DNA from: an uncultured Phycisphaerales bacterium
GTDB lineage: Bacteria > Planctomycetota > Phycisphaerae > Sedimentisphaerales > Anaerobacaceae
Reading direction: 5' to 3'
DNA length: 5,340 nt
NCBI GenBank assembly: GCA_937868145.1
Contig: CALMMH010000561.1
Coordinates: 1 to 5,340 of the forward strand
Shown here: piece after piece, positions 1 through 4,797 of the stretch
Numbering within the stretch: the stretch's first letter is position 1
Layout: every line of letters starts with the position of its first letter
Made by a program: the position numbers and the translations under genes
Notes under the pieces: generated by a model
What the model was told of the DNA's origin: nothing
The model's database searches: none
What the model saw: the letters and a program-made list of their open reading frames with translations, nothing else

Positions 1-519
1 GACCGTGTAGACGTGGCCACGGCAGGCGATCTCGTACCGATTCCACTGTCCGATGGGCTTCGTGTTGGCCTTGCTGGACGCACAGAACGGATAGATCGAG
101 CCCGTCCGCCATGTGGGATCATTGGGTTCGGGGTCGCCAATTTCCATCTCGTGTCCTTTGTGGACAGCCTCCCACGGGTCATTGTTGGGGTCGGGGAAAC
201 GAAGAAACACGCCGGAATCGGCGATCTCCTGCTCCTGCACGAATTCCCCGCGGAGGACGAAGTTCTCGAATTGCCGGCCGGAATACCACCAGAGTCCCAT
301 GCCGCCTTCGCTGGTGGCGACGCCGTCCTTCACGACGAAGCGGCCGGGACCGCACTGCTTCCACTGCTGGAGAGCATCGGAGGCAAACAGCAGGATGAAA
401 CCGCTTTCGTCATCGATAGCCGAGGGCTGAGGCTGTTCCGTAGCGCCGGGGCGCGTCGCGCAACCCAGGGTCAGCACAACCATGGCGAATACACCCAGCC
501 GTTTGTTGTCATGGAGCAT
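1..519 (-). CDS. DUF1080 / 3-keto-disaccharide hydrolase-domain lipoprotein, C-terminus cut by the window edge
   Basis: The reading frame is open from an ATG at 519-517 to base 1, giving 173 residues with no stop, so the 3' end lies outside the window. The N-terminus looks like a lipoprotein signal: K6-R7, a hydrophobic stretch (LGVFAMVVLTLGC), then Cys20. The -3/-2/-1 residues are T-L-G, an imperfect lipobox. A Pro/Glu/Gln-rich linker (about 21-38) follows. The rest resembles the concanavalin-like DUF1080 fold (PF06439): GFILLF at 40-45, W53, VKDGVA at 63-68, LWWYSGRQFENFVLRGEF at 76-93, DSGVFLRF at 101-108, EMEIGD at 124-129, TGSIY at 139-143 and QWNRYEIACRG at 158-168. Members of this family cleave 3-keto-glycosides or bind glycans, usually outside the cytoplasm. 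A ribosome site (GAGAAGGAAT, 535-526) lies six bases before the ATG. The gene begins 24 bases after the MttB-like stop, so it is probably in the same operon. The exact substrate cannot be read from the sequence. Confidence 0.88.
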   Translation of the reverse strand, partial: MLHDNKRLGVFAMVVLTLGCATRPGATEQPQPSAIDDESGFILLFASDALQQWKQCGPGRFVVKDGVATSEGGMGLWWYSGRQFENFVLRGEFVQEQEIADSGVFLRFPDPNNDPWEAVHKGHEMEIGDPEPNDPTWRTGSIYPFCASSKANTKPIGQWNRYEIACRGHVYTV

Positions 520-543
520 CTGCCCATTCCTTCTCGATAATAC
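520..543 (-). promoter_or_regulatory. Short intergenic gap with ribosome binding site for the DUF1080 lipoprotein gene
   Basis: The 24 bases between the MttB-like stop codon and the lipoprotein ATG contain GAGAAGGAAT (minus strand, 535-526), with the AAGGA core about eight bases before the ATG at 519. The space is too short for an independent terminator or promoter, which supports cotranscription. The same ten bases at the same six-base distance precede the GTG start of the NagB-like gene at 4787. Confidence 0.7.
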
Positions 544-1977
544 TCATGATCCAAACGCGCCGTCTCCGGCGGCACGTACAATGCGATCGAGCTCTTTGGC
601 TATGGCCGGGTCCATGGGGGTCGGCGTCTGGTCCGCCAGTATCTGCATAACCCGGTCGGAGAGCCGCTGCGCCATGGAACTGTCGTCGCCGGTTCCGGCC
701 ACAGAGCGGGACCAGAGCGAATCGCAAAGCCAGATCTCGTTGCGGAAATTCGCGGCCGTATGCTCTTCGGCAAGGAAATTTCCGCCCGGGCCGACCCCTG
801 CGATTATCCCAGTGGCAAGGGTGCAAGGCGTCACATCGAAGCCGCGGACCACACGTCGAACGTACTGCATCACCTGATCGTCGGTGGCCAGCGAGAGGAG
901 CGAAGCGCCATGGTCGGCGCCGCAGATGCCCGCGTGGCCGAAGAGATCCGCGCCCGCCAAGGCCCCCTGAACGAGAGTGGCTGCCTTTTCAATACCCGCC
1001 TGAAGATCCAGATGGCAAGAGTCCGTCAGGCCCACATTCACGTAGACAGGCAGTCCGTAGGAGCGGCCCAACTGCGTCATGGCGATCGCCGTCAGTCCCT
1101 GCTCCGGCGAGCCGAAGGAGCAGGCGGTGGTGCGCGGGTCGAGTATATGAGGAATCCCGCCGTAGAGGATGGGAGTCCCGGGCCCCAGGGTCTGGGTGAT
1201 TACGATGCCGGCGAGGATCTCCGCGTTATCCTGGGCCACCGCACCGGCCAGCGTAGCCGGGGCGGTCCCGCAGGCCATGACCATAGACCCGATGGTGATC
1301 GGCTGGCCGGCCACGACGAACTCGATGACCGTGTCGAGGGCATCCCTGGGCATCTGGAGAGGACTGATCGGCCCGAGGAACGCCTCGGTCATGGGCCGTC
1401 GACGCAGGGCTTCTGCACCGCCGGCCACGGTGCGGTAGATCTCCAGGACGGCCCGGGCCTCCGCGAGGTTCTGCACCCAGCAGCGGGTAGGCTTGGCAGC
1501 GCCCTTAACCAATTCGGCTGCGAGCCAGGCCGCACGGGAATGCGGCGGAAGCTCTGCGGGCTGGGCCATGGCGCCGACGATGGTGATATTGGGAAGCGCC
1601 TCGCCGAGTAAGATCGCCGAGCGGGCATCCGCGACGGTTGCGGGACGCGAGCGGCTGGTTTGCTGATCGATCCATGCGGCCTGACCCGGTGACGACATGA
1701 GGTTCAGATCCCCAACGCCGAAGCGGGCGACGCGCTGGGCGTCTCGGCCGTGGAGCGTGTACTGCCTGGGCACGAGTGAGAGTGCGTGCATCACTATGGA
1801 TTCCGGGAAACGGGCGACGCCTTTTGCATCTACCATAGCGCCCGCGTCGGCCAGGCGACGAAGAACCGTCTCATGGTGAACCCGGACGCCGACCTTGCCA
1901 AGCAGTTGGAGGGACGTGTCATGGATCGACCGAACCTGGTCCTCGGAAAGAAGCCGGATGGAGGGCCGGGCGATCAT
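544..1977 (-). CDS. MttB-family (trimethylamine methyltransferase-like) protein without pyrrolysine
   Basis: This 477-residue protein is close to the usual length of the MttB superfamily (PF06253). Family members are TIM-barrel enzymes that transfer a methyl group from trimethylamine, glycine betaine or other quaternary amines to a cognate corrinoid protein. Family-like segments seen here are SIRLLSEDQVRSIHD near the N-terminus (6-20), FLGPISPLQ (200-208), MACGTAPATLAGAVAQDNAE (234-253), ILYGGIP (270-276), a TDSCHLDLQAGIEKA loop (318-332), GADLFGHAG (342-350) and GVGPGGNFLAEEHTAANFR (394-412). All codons are sense with no internal amber, so this is a non-pyrrolysine member, as in the MtgB glycine-betaine branch. 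The ATG overlaps the regulator stop as ATGA, and GAGGTGA (1988-1982) lies four bases upstream, implying translational coupling. No corrinoid-binding protein or reductive activase is visible in the window. The substrate is unknown; an N-methylated compound connected to the sugar genes is a guess. Confidence 0.9.
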   Translation of the reverse strand: MIARPSIRLLSEDQVRSIHDTSLQLLGKVGVRVHHETVLRRLADAGAMVDAKGVARFPESIVMHALSLVPRQYTLHGRDAQRVARFGVGDLNLMSSPGQAAWIDQQTSRSRPATVADARSAILLGEALPNITIVGAMAQPAELPPHSRAAWLAAELVKGAAKPTRCWVQNLAEARAVLEIYRTVAGGAEALRRRPMTEAFLGPISPLQMPRDALDTVIEFVVAGQPITIGSMVMACGTAPATLAGAVAQDNAEILAGIVITQTLGPGTPILYGGIPHILDPRTTACSFGSPEQGLTAIAMTQLGRSYGLPVYVNVGLTDSCHLDLQAGIEKAATLVQGALAGADLFGHAGICGADHGASLLSLATDDQVMQYVRRVVRGFDVTPCTLATGIIAGVGPGGNFLAEEHTAANFRNEIWLCDSLWSRSVAGTGDDSSMAQRLSDRVMQILADQTPTPMDPAIAKELDRIVRAAGDGAFGS

Positions 1978-2738
1978 GCCGTCACCTCGCCGGAGCGTGC
2001 GGGCAGAGTTGTGCTCTGGAGCTGCGCAAAGAGCAGATCCAGCAGAGCGAGCTGGCAGATGCGGGGAGCGATGGCATAGCTGCCGGAGGCTTTCTCGACG
2101 GCCTGCGTGGCCAGAAGGACATCGACGGCGCGCCCCAGCTCGCTGGCGGGCTCATTGCTCAGGCCGATGGTGGGGATACCGAGATTCCCGGCCTCCTCGA
2201 CCACGCGTAGGACCATCTGGGTCTCACCTGAATGAGAGATGGCCATCAAGACGACGCCGCGGGGCGGAGTAAAGGCGAAGGCGGTCATCTGGTCATCCAG
2301 AAGCACCAGGGCCTGGCGATGAAGCGTGAAGAGAATGTCGGCGGCGATGAGCGCGACGCCGCGTGAGGCGCCGACGCCGATCAACGCCACCCTGCGGGCC
2401 GGACGCAGCAACGAAACCGCCCCATCAATCGCGGAGTCGCAAGCACAGAGCGTCGCGGCCAGGTCGGCATCGTAGGCACCCTGTCCGCTAGGAGCGGCCG
2501 GCACGCGACCGTTCGTGAACTCCCGCAAAACGTGGTACTTGAGATCCTGAAATCCATCGAAGCCCGCCGCACGACAGGCTCGTATGACCGTCGTGTCGCT
2601 GGTCCCCAGGCGGGCGGCCAGCTCTCGCAGCGTGTGTTCGGCGACGAGCCCCAGGTCGCGCAGCAGGCGGCGGGTGACCTCGGCCTCGCTGGGCCGCATA
2701 TCCTTCAGACGATTCTGCAAAGACTCTCGGACGCGCAT
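1974..2738 (-). CDS. RpiR-family transcriptional regulator (HTH_6 plus SIS domain)
   Basis: The 254-residue length is somewhat below the common 280 or so for the family. Residues 1-75 form the RpiR-type helix-turn-helix: the SLQNRLKDMRPSEAEVTRRLL segment, then TLRELAARLGTSDTTVIRACRAAGF (36-60) and the typical GFQDLKYHV (62-70). A linker leads into a SIS sugar-phosphate isomerase-like domain from about 115, with RVALIGVGASRGVA (116-129), the AISHSGET loop (166-173) and IPTIGLSNEPASELGRAVD (188-206). The SIS domain of such regulators senses phosphorylated sugars or amino sugars, so this is the probable controller of both divergent gene sets. The ATG at 2738 keeps the complete HTH and has no Shine-Dalgarno sequence; a TAAAAT box lies only six bases upstream, implying a leaderless transcript. 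Met14 (2699) is an alternative start, but its AAGGA is only one base away. The gene ends in a four-base overlap with the MttB-like gene. Whether it represses or activates is not known. Confidence 0.93.
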   Translation of the reverse strand: MRVRESLQNRLKDMRPSEAEVTRRLLRDLGLVAEHTLRELAARLGTSDTTVIRACRAAGFDGFQDLKYHVLREFTNGRVPAAPSGQGAYDADLAATLCACDSAIDGAVSLLRPARRVALIGVGASRGVALIAADILFTLHRQALVLLDDQMTAFAFTPPRGVVLMAISHSGETQMVLRVVEEAGNLGIPTIGLSNEPASELGRAVDVLLATQAVEKASGSYAIAPRICQLALLDLLFAQLQSTTLPARSGEVTA

Positions 2739-2765
2739 GCAACAATTTTATCCTATCGTGTTGCA
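2738..2765. promoter_or_regulatory. Widely spaced inverted repeat TGCAACA / TGTTGCA (possible second operator)
   Basis: TGCAACA at 2738-2744 is repeated in inverted orientation as TGTTGCA at 2759-2765, with 14 bases between them. The right copy is shared with the compact palindrome at 2758-2775, so the region carries three copies of a GCAACA-like half-site. The arrangement would allow a dimer or tetramer of the RpiR-type protein to bind over the regulator's own promoter and start codon. Function is inferred from position only. Confidence 0.45.
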
Positions 2766-2772
2766 AGAGCAA
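2745..2772 (-). promoter_or_regulatory. Promoter of the leftward operon (regulator, mttB-like, DUF1080)
   Basis: Read on the minus strand, TAAAAT (2750-2745) matches the sigma-70 -10 consensus at five of six positions. A weak -35 candidate, TTGCTC (2772-2767), lies 16 bases upstream. The -10 box ends six bases before the regulator ATG, so transcription would begin at or next to the A of the start codon. The -35 candidate is inside the palindrome at 2758-2775, so binding there would block this promoter. Confidence 0.5.
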
Positions 2773-2775
2773 CAC
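2758..2775. promoter_or_regulatory. Perfect palindromic operator candidate GTGTTGC-AAGA-GCAACAC
   Basis: Arms 2758-2764 and 2769-2775 are exact reverse complements (seven bases each) around a four-base centre. The element lies between two divergent genes, one of which encodes an RpiR-family DNA-binding protein, and it overlaps the -35 candidates of both promoters. This is the expected position for an autoregulatory operator controlling both directions. A hairpin terminator is unlikely, because no gene ends here and no U-run follows. Confidence 0.6.
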
Positions 2776-2789
2776 CTTTTCGCTAAAAT
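2761..2789 (+). promoter_or_regulatory. Promoter of the rightward operon (dehydrogenase, transporter, NagB-like)
   Basis: TTGCAA (2761-2766) and TAAAAT (2784-2789) match the sigma-70 -35 and -10 consensus at four and five of six positions, with an exact 17-base spacer. Only seven bases separate the -10 box from the ATG at 2797, placing the probable transcription start at about 2796-2797 and making the message leaderless or nearly so. The -35 box lies in the palindrome at 2758-2775. Confidence 0.6.
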
Positions 2790-2796
2790 CCTGCGC

Positions 2797-3903
2797 ATGG
2801 CAAAGCAGAACCAGATTGGGATTGGCGTCGCCGGATGCGGGAACGTGCTGAGCGCGTATCTTCCCCAGATCGAGGAATTGTCACGGCGGGGGATGGCGCA
2901 TCTGGTGGCTGTCTGCGGGACAGACCGGAGCCGGCAACAAGTCAGCGACATGGTGGCGGCGCCGTTCTTCACGGATTACGGGCGGTTTCTCGAAGAAGCC
3001 AGCCTGGATGTGGTGTTGATCCTGACCCCGATGAGGTGCCACGCGCCGATGGCGACGGCCGCGCTGCAAGCCGGCAAGCACGTCGTCGTCGAGAAGCCGA
3101 TGGCCACGGACCTGAAGCAGGCGAGGGATCTCGTGACGCTGGCCGAGAGCCGCAAGCTCCATCTCGTGGCGGCTCCGTTCACGACGCTCAGTCCGACCTT
3201 CCGGGAGATCGGGCGGCGAATCGCGAGGGGCGACATCGGACGGCCGATTGCCGCACGGGGCCGCTACGGCTGGGCAGGCCCGGACTGGAGCGAGTGGTTC
3301 TACAAAGCCGGAGGCGGGGCAATCTTCGATCTTGGGGTCTACAACCTGACGACTTTGACCGGCTGGCTCGGGCCGGTCCGGCAGGCGATGGCGATGACCG
3401 GGACCGCCATTCCGCAGCGCACGATCGACGACCGGACGATCGACGTGGAGGTCGAGGACAACGCACAAGTCCTGCTCGACTTCGGCCACCAGTGCTTCGC
3501 GTCGCTGTTCTGCGGGTTCACAATCCAGCAGTACCGCGGCCCTGGCCTTGAAATCTATGGGACAGAGGGGACCATTCATCTGTTGGGAGACGACTGGGAC
3601 CCCGACGGATTCGAGATCTGGCGAAACTGCGCCGGATGCTGGCAACTCTTCAAGGAGACGCATCCGCTCTGGCCATGGACCGACGGTCTGCGACATCTTG
3701 TGGAGGCGATGCACGCCGGGACTGTTCCCGAGATCAACCCCCGCCATGCGCTGCACGTGCTGGAAGTGATGCTGCAAATCCAGGCATCCGGGCGGGAGAG
3801 ACGCGCCATGCCGGTCGAGAGCACATTCGAGCCTCCGGCGTTCGACACCGAAGCAACTGAACCGGCCGCTCACCGGGTCCACGATCGAACACGCGAGGAA
3901 TAG
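2797..3903 (+). CDS. Gfo/Idh/MocA-family NAD(P)-dependent oxidoreductase
   Basis: This 368-residue protein has the two-domain layout of the family. The N-terminal Rossmann fold has a nucleotide-binding turn, IGVAGCGNV (9-17), and an acidic/polar second-strand end near CGTDRS (40-45). DVVLILTPMRCHAPMATAAL (71-90) and KHVVVEKPMAT (94-104) follow, with E99-K100-P101 as the family signature. The C-terminal domain starts near 128 and includes FREIGRRIARGDIGRPIAARG (135-155), GGGAIFDLGVYNL (172-184) and GTEGTIHL (255-262). In many members the position after DxGx is His; here it is Tyr182, as in glucose-fructose oxidoreductase and dihydrodiol dehydrogenase types. Such enzymes oxidise or reduce sugars, inositols or related compounds in the cytoplasm. 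The ATG at 2797 is chosen because it immediately precedes the Rossmann strand; a frame extending upstream to 2584 crosses the promoter and the regulator gene. There is no Shine-Dalgarno sequence, consistent with a leaderless start. The substrate is not determined. Confidence 0.92.
   Translation: MAKQNQIGIGVAGCGNVLSAYLPQIEELSRRGMAHLVAVCGTDRSRQQVSDMVAAPFFTDYGRFLEEASLDVVLILTPMRCHAPMATAALQAGKHVVVEKPMATDLKQARDLVTLAESRKLHLVAAPFTTLSPTFREIGRRIARGDIGRPIAARGRYGWAGPDWSEWFYKAGGGAIFDLGVYNLTTLTGWLGPVRQAMAMTGTAIPQRTIDDRTIDVEVEDNAQVLLDFGHQCFASLFCGFTIQQYRGPGLEIYGTEGTIHLLGDDWDPDGFEIWRNCAGCWQLFKETHPLWPWTDGLRHLVEAMHAGTVPEINPRHALHVLEVMLQIQASGRERRAMPVESTFEPPAFDTEATEPAAHRVHDRTREE
3895..3900 (+). promoter_or_regulatory. 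Ribosome binding site for the transporter, inside the dehydrogenase gene
   Basis: GAGGAA encodes the last two residues of the dehydrogenase, and its GAGG core lies five bases before the transporter ATG. The dehydrogenase stop TAG directly abuts that ATG, so the two genes are likely translationally coupled. Confidence 0.65.
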
Positions 3904-4797
3904 ATGCCACGATGGCTGCTCTACACTCTGATCACGATGTTGCTCTGGGGCGGTTGGGGTCTGCTCTCCAAGCCGCTTTCCACGAGCCTGACGGCCTGGC
4001 AGGTTCAATGCCTCTCCACCATCGGCCTGCTGCCGGTGCTCGCATTTCTCGCCCTCGGCTGCAAAGCCGGCGGGATTCGTGGACGCGGACTCTGGCTGGG
4101 GCTTGCCGCCGGAATCATCGGCAGTGGCGGAAATATCGCCTATTACCAGGCGCTGGCCGCCGGAGGCAAGGCGGCCGCGGTCATGCCCCTCACTTCGCTC
4201 TATCCGCTTGTCACGATCGGCTTGGGCTTCTTCGTGCTGAAGGAAAAGGTGAACCGCGTACAGATGCTGGGGATTCTGCTGGCGCTGGCGGCCATCGGGC
4301 TGTTCAACCTGGACTCCGGCTCTGCCTCGATTTCCGGATGGTGGGCCGTGGCGATGCTCCCAATCGCTCTGTGGGGCTTGGCGGCGCTGGTGCAGAAGAT
4401 CGCCAGCGGGCAGGCCTCGGCCGAAGCCGTGACATTGGGCTTTCTGCTGGGATTCATCCCCGTTGCCCTGGCCACTCCATTTCTGGAGCCCATCGTTTGG
4501 CATCAGACCGGCGTCACCTGGGCTCTCCTGTTCCTCCTGGGACTCTCGTTTTCCCTCGGCAACCTGACGCTGATCCGCGCCTACGGCATGGGCGGCAACG
4601 CGGCCGTCGTCACCCCCATGGCAAGCCTCTATTCCCTGATCACCATTCTGCTGGCCGTGGTGATCCTGCATGAGCGGATCAGCCTCCGGGAGGCGGCGGC
4701 GATCGCGTTGTCCATCCTGGCAATCCTGGCCCTGAGCCGCGAGACACCCTCCGCCTGCACCGCACAAAATGAGAAGGAATTATCCTGTGAAGTCTGA
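3904..4797 (+). CDS. EamA-family (DMT superfamily) inner-membrane transporter
   Basis: The 297 residues are strongly hydrophobic and consist of two homologous EamA halves, as expected for ten-helix DMT permeases. The first half has YYQALAAGGKAAAVMPLTSL (80-99), then a helix ending in VLKEK (111-115). The second repeats this with RAYGMGGNAAVVTPMASLYS (225-244), then a helix ending in ILHER (254-258). This internal repeat gives high confidence in the family. The N-terminal helix begins at once (WLLYTLITMLLWGGWGLL, 4-21), and the C-terminal 20 residues are polar and cytoplasmic-like. The family moves metabolites such as amino acids, sugars and nucleotide sugars in either direction, so specificity cannot be read here. 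Its position between the dehydrogenase and the NagB-like gene suggests transport of the sugar or amino-sugar derivative handled by the operon. The gene starts immediately after the previous stop and its last 11 bases overlap the next gene. Confidence 0.93.
   Translation: MPRWLLYTLITMLLWGGWGLLSKPLSTSLTAWQVQCLSTIGLLPVLAFLALGCKAGGIRGRGLWLGLAAGIIGSGGNIAYYQALAAGGKAAAVMPLTSLYPLVTIGLGFFVLKEKVNRVQMLGILLALAAIGLFNLDSGSASISGWWAVAMLPIALWGLAALVQKIASGQASAEAVTLGFLLGFIPVALATPFLEPIVWHQTGVTWALLFLLGLSFSLGNLTLIRAYGMGGNAAVVTPMASLYSLITILLAVVILHERISLREAAAIALSILAILALSRETPSACTAQNEKELSCEV
4771..4780 (+). promoter_or_regulatory. Ribosome binding site that decides the GTG start of the NagB-like gene
   Basis: GAGAAGGAAT lies six bases before GTG 4787, the same sequence and distance seen before the lipoprotein ATG at 519. 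An in-frame ATG at 4769 sits in front of this motif and has no purine-rich sequence of its own, so GTG is preferred. Confidence 0.65.

Noticed and set aside
13..540. 175-codon plus-strand frame opposite the DUF1080 lipoprotein
   Set aside because: The minus-strand frame has a lipoprotein signal, a ribosome site and recognisable DUF1080 segments; the plus-strand translation shows no family resemblance.
760..1611. 283-codon plus-strand frame opposite the MttB-like gene
   Set aside because: The opposite strand encodes a full-length conserved family member. The plus-strand product is Gly/Arg/His-rich low-complexity sequence with no domain.
2758..2775. Hairpin read as a terminator or attenuator
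   Set aside because: No gene ends here and no run of T follows either arm. The placement between divergent starts and over the -35 boxes fits an operator better.
2584..2796. Upstream extension of the dehydrogenase frame by 71 codons
   Set aside because: It would run through the regulator's N-terminal coding region and the divergent promoter. The Rossmann fold begins just after the ATG at 2797, and the extension has no family-like sequence.
2881..4767. 628-codon open frame on the minus strand antisense to the dehydrogenase and transporter genes
   Set aside because: It lies opposite two clearly recognised genes, its product is rich in Gln, His, Arg and Gly with no recognisable domain, and no ribosome site or promoter was noted. 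Long antisense frames are common in GC-rich DNA with strong third-position bias.
4769..4786. ATG 4769 as the start of the NagB-like gene
   Set aside because: There is no purine-rich ribosome site in front of it, whereas GAGAAGGAAT is well spaced for GTG 4787. The six extra residues would not contribute to the fold.
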